From positions 1 through 19,857 of the forward strand of contig CAYJPA010000098.1 in NCBI GenBank assembly GCA_964371945.1: a stretch of DNA of 19,857 bases. The letters are read 5' to 3'. Under the pieces are notes generated by a model that did no database searches, was not told the DNA's origin, and saw only the letters and a program-made list of their open reading frames with translations. A program made the translations under genes and the position numbers. This stretch comes from CAYJPA01 sp964371945. Its GTDB lineage: Bacteria; Chloroflexota; Chloroflexia; Thermomicrobiales; UBA6265. This document shows, in pieces, positions 1 to 7,593 of the stretch (the stretch's first letter is position 1; each line of letters starts with the position of its first letter).

Positions 1-39
1 GCCAACGCCATCCGTTCAAGAGCGCGCGAAAGCGATTCT

Positions 40-186
40 TCAGCAGCCTGCTAGATCGAAGACCACCGAGTTGTCGTCCTCGTAGACCGCCTTGAATCCC
101 AATGCGTCCCCATAGAAAGCCTTGGAGCGCGACACATCGACAACGAACATCGTGATCGCGCCCAAATTCTTCAAGAAGTCACTCAT
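40..186 (-). pseudogene. Truncated VOC (glyoxalase/bleomycin-resistance fold) protein, N-terminal 48 residues
   Basis: Read on the minus strand from an ATG at 186, this frame encodes MSDFLKNLGAITMFVVDVSR, then AFYGDALGFKAVYEDDNSVV, and a TGA at 40-42. The pattern of a beta strand with V-V-D-V, then S-K-A-F-Y and a G-F segment, is the opening beta-alpha-beta of a VOC domain (glyoxalase or dioxygenase-like metalloproteins, usually 110-140 residues). A plausible ribosome site (AGGTGA) lies upstream of the ATG. The frame stops after FDLAGC, so over half of one VOC module is missing. The DNA beyond the stop (1-39) stays open in another frame but does not look like VOC sequence, so a junction or frameshift near position 45 is likely. 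Because the window edge is 39 bases away, a frameshifted continuation outside cannot be excluded. Confidence 0.6.
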
Positions 187-626
187 TCCGACTCACCTCG
201 TTTCGCGCGATCGTGCAGGACAAATTCATGCTCGCTACAAGCATGACCGGCAACGGACCGCAAGCGCCCGCTCACCATGTTGTCGAGCGATCGACCTCGA
301 GATCGACAGGCGACTTGGCGCCTGATCATAGTCAACCTCGGTGCGTCGCCCCCGGTGCGCGTCTTGTTCATGAACGACGGGTCGAGATCGTTCGTCGCTG
401 GGCTGCCGCCGGCTCAACCATCACGCGCAGGAGGCGAGCGGTCCAGCGCTCGCCGGAATCGCCTCTTCGATTGAAACGCGCTGCTGCTAGTGGAATGGGG
501 TCTTGACGAGGCACGACACGATGCGCCTAACAGACGGCATGGCCGCGGTCAGGATCGGGGTCGATCGAACGGGCCTGGGTTTTGAATTCGGATAACGACG
601 CCGAAACGAGTGAATCGGGCGCATTC
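187..626. other. Non-coding stretch with no recognised gene
   Basis: About 440 bases lie between the truncated VOC gene and the nucleotidyltransferase remnant. The short open frames on both strands overlap one another, are rich in Arg, Ser and Ala as expected of random frames in GC-rich DNA, and match no family I recognise. No convincing hairpin terminator or tandem repeat was seen. The stretch is flanked by two degraded genes and is best read as decayed DNA. Confidence 0.5.
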
Positions 627-883
627 ATGCCGGATCGCTCTGCCTGGCATACGTGGCTCCCGTCAGAGGTTGCGAGTCGCCTCGTCGACGCGCAAACCCC
701 TTGTCTGTCGACGTGGGATAGGCGCTCGCGCTCTTTCTGAGAGGGCCGAATCGAGAGCACGAGGATCTGGAGATCGGCGTCCCAGACGAGAGATTCGCTG
801 AATGTAGGACCGCACTGGCCGGGGATTCACCCGCGGACCTACCAACCGGCGAAGTGCAGGTGAGGCAACGCTCGGCGCGATGA
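627..883 (+). pseudogene. Degraded nucleotidyltransferase (aminoglycoside adenylyltransferase-like) gene
   Basis: From an ATG at 627, one frame gives MPDRSAWHTWLPSEVASRLV then DAQTP. From about 705 the homology continues in another frame as SVDVG, an in-frame TAG (719-721), ALALFLRGPNREHEDLEIGV and PDERFAECRTALAG, ending at TGA 881-883. Small nucleotidyltransferases of this type typically read P-W-C-V-A-G-G-W-A-L-D-L-F-L-G-R followed by R-E-H-E-D-L-E-I. The R-E-H-E-D-L-E-I block survives, and the TAG sits where the family has Trp (TGG to TAG). One frameshift plus one nonsense change, and loss of the C-terminal two thirds, make this a pseudogene. The assignment rests on recalled family patterns and has not been searched. 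Confidence 0.6.
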
Positions 884-1029
884 GGTGGAGTCGACGGCGG
901 GGCTTCATCATGCTCCAGACCAATGTCAGGGCGTCGACGTGACACCCACTCAGGAAAACCCGTTCACTGCGCGTGTTAGGATGCGGGAACCGGGCGTGGG
1001 TTCCGGCGGCGGGACGCGCCAGCGCGTCC

Positions 1030-1034
1030 GGAGG
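1030..1034 (+). promoter_or_regulatory. Ribosome binding site GGAGG that fixes the start of the Cys-rich gene
   Basis: GGAGG sits nine bases before the ATG at 1044. The frame is open back to 885, but the upstream ATG has no comparable site, and only the 1044 start puts the twin-arginine motif near the N-terminus. Confidence 0.75.
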
Positions 1035-1043
1035 ACCCCGCTC

Positions 1044-2795
1044 ATGGATGCCGACCGGTTCGATGCCCTTACCCGCGCCGTAGGCCGCGCGACCTCCCGG
1101 CGCAACCTCTTTCGTACAATCGCCGGTGTCGCCGGTATCCTGCGCGGCACCGTTCCGCGTATCGTCGACGCTGCGCCATTTGTCTGCAGCGTGCCGGCGT
1201 GCCGGGCCGCGGTCACGGCTGTGCATAGCGCCTGTGCCGACGGGTGCAAGGACGATGATCTCCAAGGCGTCGGTCCCGCTCTCTGTGTTGCGCAATGCGA
1301 GGTCGAGTTTTACCTCGCACTCAAGACGTGTGAAACAACAGGCGGGTGCTTTGACGATTTCGAACGCTGTTGCAGCAGTCGCTGCCTTGATGTCCGCTCG
1401 GACCCAGAGCACTGCGGAAGCTGTGACGTGCGGTGCGGTGCAGGCCAACCGTGTTGTGCTGGTGTCTGCCGTGTCAACGACATTGCCAACTGCGGATCAT
1501 GCGGCAACATCTGCCCACGCTCGGCCTCGGGAGCAGGTCACTGTATCAATGGGAAATGCCAACTCTGTGCGCCGAATGAAGTGGAATGCAATTCGGGCGG
1601 AGCGATCTTCTGCGTCGATTTGCAGACATCTTCTGCGAACTGCGGCAAGTGTGGCAAGTCGTGCCAGGGCACTCAACTGTGCTGCAATGGGACCTGCACG
1701 GCAGATGTCGCGCGTTGCGGCGGGGTGTGCGTCTCCACCATTTGCCCGGTAGCGCAGCTGTTCGACCCGGAGGTATGTCGCTGTGGGTGTGCACCGATCA
1801 CCTGCGACACCGGCATGCATCAGGACCGGAAAACCTGCAGATGCGTTTGTGACCCGACCTGTCTAAAGGGTCTCGAACAGGACGAGCAAACCTGCGCCTG
1901 TGCATGTCCGGACGGACAAACTGAATGTGATAGTACGTGCGTCGATCTCCTGACCGACGCAACCAACTGCGGGACGTGCGGCGGTCTCTGCGATAAGGGG
2001 CATACTTGCCAAAACGGCACATGTCTGTGTCCTGCCACCAAACCCGATCTATGCAACGGTGTCTGCACCAGCTTCAATTACAACCCCGCGACCTGCGGCG
2101 GGTGCCAGCGCATCAATGTCTGCACGCCGGGCCTGCCCGATTGCTGTCCCGGCCCGACGATCAAGACCGGCATTTGCACCAACAAGCACTTCGACGGCAA
2201 TAACTGCGGATGGTGCGGCCATGCCTGTCCGGGCGGCAGAACCTGTCAGTCAGGAACATGTCTCTGCCCCGCTGGCATGACAGAATGCCACGGTCGCTGT
2301 GTGGCCGGATCGAAATGCGACGAGTGTGGCGAGCACGAGCTCGCGTGCGGCGATGCCTGCTGCTTGACCGGGCTCGCCTGTTCGAGCGCCCCGGTCGCGA
2401 TGACGGGGAGCGGCCTTCGGGCATTCGCGGTCGATGCGCCGATCTGTGTCTGCCCGGATAGTCGCCTGCCATGCGGCGGCGCCTGTTGCGCGCCGACGGA
2501 CACGTGTACGGATGACACGTGCATCCCGCGCGTCTGCGCAGTCTGCGAAATCGAACTGGAGGGCGAGTGCTTCGCGGTCTCCTGCGATCCCGGCCAGACG
2601 TGCGTCAACGACTCCTGTGTGCCGGGTAGTGGAGACGACACGGAGATGGCATTTTCTTGTCCGCCCGATTGGCTCGACTGCAACAGCTTTTGCTGCCCGC
2701 CGGGCAACTACTACTGCGGTGGCGGGTGCTGCTTCGATCCCGGCATCCCCTGTTTTCCCGCGGTGCCGAAGCTTTGGCCGGCGTTGACTGGGTGA
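1044..2795 (+). CDS. Tat-exported cysteine-rich repeat protein (Stig1-like CG-x-CG-x-C modules)
   Basis: The protein has 583 residues. The N-terminus MDADRFDALTRAVGRATSRR carries a twin-arginine motif S-R-R-N-L-F at 18-23, followed by a short hydrophobic stretch (IAGVAGIL) and a likely cleavage after about VDAA (44). The mature part has about 96 cysteines (one residue in six). Many occur in a repeated module of the type N-C-G-x-C-G-x-x-C, a few residues, C-C/Q-x-G-x-C, for example NCGSCGNIC, NCGKCGKSC, NCGTCGGLC and NCGWCGHAC. Such modules resemble the Stig1-type repeats found in many secreted bacterial proteins of unknown role. Tat export implies that it folds, and perhaps forms disulfides or binds metal, before export. 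Function is unknown; a cell-surface or extracellular structural role is inference. The gene stands alone on its strand between decayed DNA and a convergent secreted-protein gene. Confidence 0.85.
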   Translation: MDADRFDALTRAVGRATSRRNLFRTIAGVAGILRGTVPRIVDAAPFVCSVPACRAAVTAVHSACADGCKDDDLQGVGPALCVAQCEVEFYLALKTCETTGGCFDDFERCCSSRCLDVRSDPEHCGSCDVRCGAGQPCCAGVCRVNDIANCGSCGNICPRSASGAGHCINGKCQLCAPNEVECNSGGAIFCVDLQTSSANCGKCGKSCQGTQLCCNGTCTADVARCGGVCVSTICPVAQLFDPEVCRCGCAPITCDTGMHQDRKTCRCVCDPTCLKGLEQDEQTCACACPDGQTECDSTCVDLLTDATNCGTCGGLCDKGHTCQNGTCLCPATKPDLCNGVCTSFNYNPATCGGCQRINVCTPGLPDCCPGPTIKTGICTNKHFDGNNCGWCGHACPGGRTCQSGTCLCPAGMTECHGRCVAGSKCDECGEHELACGDACCLTGLACSSAPVAMTGSGLRAFAVDAPICVCPDSRLPCGGACCAPTDTCTDDTCIPRVCAVCEIELEGECFAVSCDPGQTCVNDSCVPGSGDDTEMAFSCPPDWLDCNSFCCPPGNYYCGGGCCFDPGIPCFPAVPKLWPALTG

Positions 2796-2864
2796 CCGGC
2801 GCCGGGCGATTAGCCTGGATGACTCATGCACGAGGATCGGACGCGATGCGCTCATCTTGATAGA

Positions 2865-2881
2865 GGCGGATGACATCCGCC
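2865..2881. terminator. Short hairpin between convergent genes, possible terminator
   Basis: GGCGGA and TCCGCC pair around the loop TGACA. The hairpin lies 70 bases after the Cys-rich gene stop and before the convergent gene end at 3042. There is no following T-run, so a role as intrinsic terminator is uncertain. Confidence 0.3.
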
Positions 2882-3041
2882 CGTGGTGCTGAGGCACGCG
2901 CAAGACGTTCGTCTACCGGCCGTTCCTGCACGCCGTGCGCTCCGTGCGCAACTTCGCACGCTCGCTCCACGAGGCATCTCCTGGAAAGACGCCTTCGGTA
3001 CTCGCCGAACGCGCAGCGGATTTGTTCGTGAAGGTTCCGGG

Positions 3042-4160
3042 CTAGAGCTCCAGTAGCGCAAAGACCGCTTTGCGCGCGGGAATTTGATCCTGGTAGTCGG
3101 CCTTGGGGACGAGGTGAGTGATCTGAATCAGTGAATCGTCCGGGAGTACACGGCATTCGACGTACAGCCGGTAGTCCCTAGGGGCCGGATTCGTCTCGCC
3201 GGCCTCTAAGTCGAAGTCGGCGAGCGGAAAGTAGTGGAGATTGTAAACGCCGAATCCACTGCTCTCCTTAATGCCTCGTAACGGCCGATTCTCGCCGTCG
3301 ACCACGACGGTGATGAACTCGGGATCCATCATATCGACTGTCCCGGCTGTGAATGCCATCACACTCGGGGGCTGAATACACTGGTCGAGCGCCAGGTTGC
3401 CTTTCAGCGATTCGATCCCGAGCCATGACCAGCGGAACATGAGCAGACCGACCCCATTATCGAGCGCGAGGTCGGTAATCATCGGAGCGGCGTCCGGCGA
3501 CACCGGCGTCCATGACTCGTCCCATTCGACCGCTATCCCGGTGAAGCGGTCCGTGTACGTTCGGCCAAGGAATCCATTTTGCCCGGTGTTGTCCTCGTCC
3601 AGCGGCAGAAACACAGCAACGTCGACGAGCCACCGGTCATCCGTGGAGACGAGCTCCAGATACAACAATTCGTACGTTACGGTAGTCGCCACCAGCGCGA
3701 CGCGCTCGTCACCGACTAGCCGGAGGTGGCGGAGCGCGGAGAAATCGGGAATGGATTGCATGAAGGCGGTTGTCAGGTCGTCATTGATCTGGTCTGGCGT
3801 CAGCCCATACGTGGTAATGAATCCTTGGAGATACTGATCGGTGAAGAATCCAAGTTGGACATAATACTCCCCGGACACGCTACAGGCGGCGAAGTCGGCA
3901 ATGGTCGCGGTAATGGCGGCAACGGTTGCGGCATCGGGTGTCGACCCGTCTGGCATGCTGGTGGGTTCGCGCTGGATCGGTCCAGAGGTCTGGGCCAATG
4001 ATTGGAAGTCGACCAGCGTTCTGGGTTCTTCATGGCAGCTGGCAGCCGGTGGAATCGGGGTCGAATCCTGACCGAAGGCAACACTGGGAGCCCAACTTCC
4101 GAGCACGATTGTGAGCGCGGCGACGAGAACGAGCCGGTGGCGACGTGCGAAATGGGCCAC
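3042..4160 (-). CDS. Sec-secreted protein of unknown function
   Basis: The protein has 372 residues and begins at a GTG at 4160 with a good upstream site (AAGGAG, about seven bases away). Residues 1-30 form a classical signal peptide: basic residues RR-H-R, the hydrophobic core LVLVAALTIVLGSWAPSVA, and a likely cleavage after A-F-G at 30, followed by a Pro/Ser/Thr-rich linker. No membrane segment follows, so the product should be extracellular or lipid-free envelope material. Residues of about 80-200 mix helices and strands (ADFAACSVSGEYYVQLGFFT, then VALVATTVTYELLYLELV and DDRWLVDVAVF), somewhat like an NTF2-type fold. That is a weak impression. I recognise no catalytic motif. A Cys-bearing gene fragment ends only 11 bases upstream on the same strand. 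Function is not assigned. Confidence 0.75.
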   Translation of the reverse strand: MAHFARRHRLVLVAALTIVLGSWAPSVAFGQDSTPIPPAASCHEEPRTLVDFQSLAQTSGPIQREPTSMPDGSTPDAATVAAITATIADFAACSVSGEYYVQLGFFTDQYLQGFITTYGLTPDQINDDLTTAFMQSIPDFSALRHLRLVGDERVALVATTVTYELLYLELVSTDDRWLVDVAVFLPLDEDNTGQNGFLGRTYTDRFTGIAVEWDESWTPVSPDAAPMITDLALDNGVGLLMFRWSWLGIESLKGNLALDQCIQPPSVMAFTAGTVDMMDPEFITVVVDGENRPLRGIKESSGFGVYNLHYFPLADFDLEAGETNPAPRDYRLYVECRVLPDDSLIQITHLVPKADYQDQIPARKAVFALLEL

Positions 4161-4171
4161 GAGTCACTCCT

Positions 4172-4375
4172 TCAACGATGCGTACGCAAGCGATGAGGGA
4201 TCCTCGCGTCTGGGCAGTGTACTTTGCATCTTGCTAGGGCGATGCCATCGACCGAACATCGTCCATTGGCACCATCTGCCCGTGGTCGTTTCACGTATTG
4301 CCCTTCGCCGCACGTTGAGCAGGTGAGCTCCTGATTGCGGCACCTTAAGCAGACGTGTGAGCCTGCGCGGGGAAA
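4172..4375 (-). pseudogene. Fragment with paired cysteines (zinc-ribbon-like), no start codon
   Basis: Between two in-frame stops on the minus strand lies an open stretch of 67 codons containing SHVCLRCRNQELTCSTCGEG, then QYVKR, and further Cys in ANGRCSVDG, ARCK and VHCP. Two C-x-x-C pairs ten residues apart, with later single Cys, look like a zinc ribbon. There is no ATG, GTG or TTG before the first pair, so an N-terminus is missing. Its stop lies just upstream of the ribosome site of the secreted-protein gene, an operon-like distance. It may be the tail of a lost gene or a chance frame. The rest of the 4161-4499 gap holds nothing else that I can support. Confidence 0.3.
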
Positions 4376-4499
4376 TCACCTGCGTCACGACGGCATATGG
4401 GCTACCGAATCACCAGACCTCGTCGGACGGCCATCAGTGCCTCTCCTCACGCCAGTAGAGAGGTCGATCGCGAGTCGAGGGAGGCGAGACGTCGCCCCG

Positions 4500-5849
4500 T
4501 TACGCTTGGCTCGGCGGCGGCGAGATGCGGAGCGCGTGCGCCAGCGATTCTGGCAAATCCTCCGGCACCACCACCCGGATTCCATCGCCGAGTTGCTTGG
4601 CCGGCAACGCCCTGTCTTCGCCGACCAGCGAGACCGTCGTGCCTGATTCTGCCAGCAGTCCCGCCAAGACGAGCGGTCCGGGAGCGGGCTGTCCGAGCAT
4701 GATCGCGTACAGCGCGTCGCCTTTGGTGGTGAACCGGATCGGAATGCCACCATCGGTCACGCCTTCGGCCTTCAGCCAGGGACGTGTGCCGTAAATCGCC
4801 TCGCCGTTGACCGCAAGCCATGCTCCCAACGCCTGCAAACGCGCAATTTGTCCCTCCTGGATACTCCCATTCGCGCGCGGGCCGACGTTGAGCAGCAAAT
4901 TGCCATTCTTGCTGACGATATCTATGAAGAGATGGATGAGCTTATCAATGGCGATGAAGGTGGCCTCGTCCTCGGCCTGGTTGTATCCAAACGAGAAACC
5001 GATCCCGCGAGTCGTTTCCCACTTATCCGTGCGGATTTCGGCAAAGCTGGTGTACTCCGGCGTCAATATATCGGGCGGCACCAGCGGAGTGTGCGTGCCG
5101 TCCGCGGCGATGTCCTGAAAGCGATCGTTGACGAGCCCGTCCGGTGTGTGCCGGTAAAAGTCGGAGACGATCGTCGTGAGATTAGAGACACGTGGATAGG
5201 CAATGTCGTTCCAGAGCACTGCGGTGCCATAGCGCTCGATCAGTTCCCGCCAGTGCGCGTCGGCATAGGCAATGTAGGCTGGATCTTGAATCACGGTTTT
5301 GCCCAGATCGGGGAGATCCTCGATCGCGGCAGGGTTGACACTCCAATCGAGCCCACCTGAGTAATAGGTGCCGAAGCGCATGCCGGCGGCCCTTACCGAT
5401 TGCGCAAGCTCGCCGACGAGATCGCGGCTCGCGTGAAAATCGCCAAGCGTAGGATGAGGCACGCGACTCGGCCAGAGCCGGAACCCGTCATGATGCTTGG
5501 TGGTGAGCACGACATAACCAGCGCCTGAGCTCTTGATCACGTCGGAGAACTCAGCCGGATCCCAGGTTTTGATCGCCTCATTGAAGGCTGGAATGAAGTC
5601 GTAGTACCCGGCGCTGCGGTAATTGGCACGGTGATGCACGCCGGTCAGACTACCTGCGATTTTGAGCGAATTGGCATACCACTCGGCGTATGCGGTGTCC
5701 CGAAACCACGCCCGCCAGCCCAGCTTCTCCGGCATTTCGTCGAGCGTGCCGCTAGCCACCGCCCACCCGGGTACCGAATACAGCCCCCAGTGAACGAAGA
5801 TCCCGAGCTTCGCATCGTCATACCAGGTCGGTGTCGCCCGCCGCTCCAT
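4500..5849 (-). CDS. Alpha-L-fucosidase, glycoside hydrolase family 29
   Basis: The product should release terminal alpha-L-fucose by a retaining mechanism, feeding fucose use from glycans. I place the start at ATG 5849, with GAGGAAA four bases upstream (5854-5860), giving 449 residues; a further 20 codons are open upstream but lack a site and are absent from the family pattern. Family marks visible: TWYDDAKLGIFVHWGLYSVP at 8-27, VLTTKHHDGF at 114-123, the nucleophile motif V-L-W-N-D at 211-215 (Asp215 corresponds to the known GH29 nucleophile in W-N-D), and NLLLNVGP in the C-terminal half. There is no signal peptide, so it is probably cytoplasmic and acts on imported oligosaccharides. The length fits a minimal GH29 enzyme without an added carbohydrate-binding domain. 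A partial second copy of the 5' end lies 1.7 kb away at 7336-7593. Confidence 0.93.
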   Translation of the reverse strand: MERRATPTWYDDAKLGIFVHWGLYSVPGWAVASGTLDEMPEKLGWRAWFRDTAYAEWYANSLKIAGSLTGVHHRANYRSAGYYDFIPAFNEAIKTWDPAEFSDVIKSSGAGYVVLTTKHHDGFRLWPSRVPHPTLGDFHASRDLVGELAQSVRAAGMRFGTYYSGGLDWSVNPAAIEDLPDLGKTVIQDPAYIAYADAHWRELIERYGTAVLWNDIAYPRVSNLTTIVSDFYRHTPDGLVNDRFQDIAADGTHTPLVPPDILTPEYTSFAEIRTDKWETTRGIGFSFGYNQAEDEATFIAIDKLIHLFIDIVSKNGNLLLNVGPRANGSIQEGQIARLQALGAWLAVNGEAIYGTRPWLKAEGVTDGGIPIRFTTKGDALYAIMLGQPAPGPLVLAGLLAESGTTVSLVGEDRALPAKQLGDGIRVVVPEDLPESLAHALRISPPPSQA

Positions 5850-6152
5850 TCGCTTTCCTCTCTGGACGCTGCTACGACGGATTGTGGAGAGTATGATGTA
5901 ATCGTCCAATAGCGCTGATCTGGCAAATCCAATAGCCGTTCACACGATCCACAACCGCTCGGAGTTTCGGCAGATGTGGCTCAAGTCATATGACCATCTG
6001 GGCCGCCAGTTCAGACAACAACCAATCAGCAACCTGGAAATCGCTCCAACTCGCTCATTGTCGATGATTTGTGAGTAGGACCGATTACTTCACCGCGGCA
6101 ATGCGTCGTCGCGGACCCTAGCTTTTGATCCGATCTGCAGTCCAAGGCCTAA
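5850..6152. other. Intergenic region upstream of the fucosidase
   Basis: About 300 bases separate the fucosidase start from the end of the PIN gene (both on the minus strand). Besides the fucosidase ribosome site, only the first 30 or so bases match the region upstream of the partial fucosidase copy. I see no gene and no convincing terminator or operator here. Confidence 0.45.
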
Positions 6153-6755
6153 TTATCGTACACCCAGCTGGATTGCAGCCTCTGCGAAGCTCCACATCGC
6201 TTCACAATCAAGATTCTTCAACTCGTTGACAATCCCTGGATCACTAAAGTCTTTTCGATTCCGATTTGCAAATAAGTGATGCTCCCTGGCGGGCCGCGAT
6301 TTGAGGTCTGCAATGACGAGGGAGAAAATGATCGCATCTTCGATTTCAAGAGCATAACGAGTGGTGTAATTCGTTGCGTCCCTGAAAGTTGGTAAGTCAA
6401 GCTCGATCAATCTCGCGGACGCCAAAAGTCGCTCCACAGTTCCAGTCAGGCGGTCCATTTCCCGTTTTTCAATGTTCGCGAACAGATCGGGAATAACTCG
6501 GAGTGCACTGACCTCAGCCTGGTGGGGAGACGATCGCGCAAGCTGACCGACCTGACTGTTGAGTTGCTCCATCAGCCTATTTCTATCCCTGACGCCTCTC
6601 CTCAACCTGACAAGCGGCTCACTCAGCGAGAACGATGGCAGCGCGAGATCAATCGCGCCCGTTTCCGCCGCCGCTAACAATCGCTCGGCAGGCGCCGATT
6701 CCTCCTGCCCCATGACGATTTCGAGCAGGAAGTTTGATTCGACATAAAGGGTCAA
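6153..6755 (-). CDS. PIN-domain protein, putative ribonuclease
   Basis: The protein has 200 residues. It opens with LYVESNFLLEIVMGQEES, the first strand and helix of a PIN domain with Glu6 where many members have Asp. Further acidic positions that fit the PIN active site are Glu46 (SFSLSEP), Glu139/Asp140 (EIEDAIIFSLVIADL) and Asp169 or Asp172 (FANRNRKDFSDP). PIN proteins are Mg-dependent RNases, many acting as toxins. The start is a TTG at 6755 whose last two bases lie in the TGA stop of the upstream gene (TTGA overlap), which implies translational coupling. Sampled lines of this gene (6181-6360) are about 46 percent GC, well below the fucosidase (58 percent in a sampled line), suggesting transfer. 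It is longer than a typical VapC (about 130 residues), so a toxin role is possible but not shown. Confidence 0.75.
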   Translation of the reverse strand: MTLYVESNFLLEIVMGQEESAPAERLLAAAETGAIDLALPSFSLSEPLVRLRRGVRDRNRLMEQLNSQVGQLARSSPHQAEVSALRVIPDLFANIEKREMDRLTGTVERLLASARLIELDLPTFRDATNYTTRYALEIEDAIIFSLVIADLKSRPAREHHLFANRNRKDFSDPGIVNELKNLDCEAMWSFAEAAIQLGVR

Positions 6756-7216
6756 CGCTCGACTTCCGTGCCCACGCGACCACCTTTAATCAAGCGCAGG
6801 AAGTCGGTTTTCGCAAGTGCGATGTCCGGCTCTCGTGGGCGATCCTCGGCTTCATGCGCCAGATCCCAGAGCCATTGAGCCACCGCTAACTCCAACTGAG
6901 AGCTGCTTAGCCGTGTGCCGCCTACAAACGACGGCAAATAGTGCTCCACAACGGAATTCATCGGAAAGCCGACAGCCGGCAAGGGTTCTTCGGTCAATGA
7001 CGGGGAATCTTGGTCCCACAGGTAGCCAAAGTCCTGTGACACGATCAGAAAAAACCTTGATCTCAAGTTCACACCGCTATGAATGATCAAATTACGTCGA
7101 AGTGACGCTGCGATATCCGGAGCAAGGCCTTGCCGGTTCTTTACCTCCACCAGGGCGAGCACGTTTCCATCAGCGCCCTGGACAACAATATCCGCATCAG
7201 TGTGAATTGTCTGCAC
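6752..7216 (-). CDS. Small PD-(D/E)XK nuclease-like protein, partner of the PIN gene
   Basis: The protein has 154 residues and starts at a GTG at 7216 preceded by AAAGGAG about ten bases away. The N-terminal part reads HTDADIVVQGADGNVLALVE then VKNRQG. Asp9 and the E-V-K triad at 24-26, separated by a beta hairpin, match the D-x(n)-E-x-K active site of restriction-endonuclease-like folds, with the first acidic helix lacking. Later, FFLIVSQDFGYLWDQ could be the following core strand. Its gene overlaps the PIN gene by three bases and shares its low GC, so the two form an operon. Known neighbours of PIN toxins are usually DNA-binding antitoxins; a nuclease-fold partner is unusual. It could be an active nuclease, or a catalytically idle binding protein that neutralises the PIN partner. 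Function unassigned. Confidence 0.65.
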   Translation of the reverse strand: MQTIHTDADIVVQGADGNVLALVEVKNRQGLAPDIAASLRRNLIIHSGVNLRSRFFLIVSQDFGYLWDQDSPSLTEEPLPAVGFPMNSVVEHYLPSFVGGTRLSSSQLELAVAQWLWDLAHEAEDRPREPDIALAKTDFLRLIKGGRVGTEVER

Positions 7217-7335
7217 AATTAGTTATCTCCTTTCAGGCGCACAAGCGACGTCACAACCAGCCCAGAACTGAACCATACCACCCAGCTTGCGGGTCGGGCA
7301 GATTGTGTTGGTGCGATCGCGGACGAGTTGAACCC

Positions 7336-7593
7336 TTACGCAAGCTCGCCGCCGAGATCGCGGCCGGCGGCACGGTGATGCGCGCCGGTCAGACTACCCG
7401 CGATTTTGAGCGAATTGGCATACCACTCGGCGTAGGCGGTATCCCGGAACCACGCCCGCCAGCCCAGCTTCTCCGGCATTTCGTCGAGCGTGCCGCTGGC
7501 GACGGCCCAACCCGGTACCGAATAAAGCCCCCAATGAACGAAGATCCCGAGTTTCGCATCGTCATACCAGGTCGGGGTCGGCCGCCGGTCCAT
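7336..7593 (-). pseudogene. Partial, internally deleted copy of the GH29 fucosidase 5' end
   Basis: From ATG 7593 the frame encodes MDRRPTPTWYDDAKLGIFVH and continues nearly identical to the intact fucosidase through SLTGAHHRA (about residue 74). It then jumps to RDLGGELA and stops. In DNA, 7369-7620 aligns with 5625-5876 at a constant offset of 1744, and 7339-7365 aligns with 5403-5429 at an offset of 1936, so 192 bp (64 codons, in frame) are missing between the two blocks. Seven bases (CCGATTG in the + strand of the intact copy) are also missing, which turns GCG CAA TCG GTA into GCG TAA and makes the stop. Homology ends near 7331. The catalytic residues are absent, so this is a dead remnant of a duplication. 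Confidence 0.9.

Noticed and set aside
885..1043. Longer N-terminus for the Cys-rich protein
   Set aside because: The upstream 53 codons have no ribosome site and would bury the twin-arginine motif; the GGAGG at 1030 supports 1044.
663..1448. 261-codon open frame on the minus strand opposite the Cys-rich gene
   Set aside because: It crosses both the nucleotidyltransferase remnant and the Tat signal region, has a random Arg/Ala/Pro composition and no recognisable domain; it is an antisense shadow in GC-rich DNA.
2893..3045. 50-codon open stretch on the plus strand (KTFVYRPFLHAVRSVRNFAR...) ending in the convergent gene's stop
   Set aside because: It lacks a start codon and matches no family I know; it might be a gene remnant, but the evidence is too thin to list.
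5850..5909. Twenty extra N-terminal codons for the fucosidase
   Set aside because: They precede a good GAGGAAA site, are not conserved in the duplicate at 7593 and do not fit the family.
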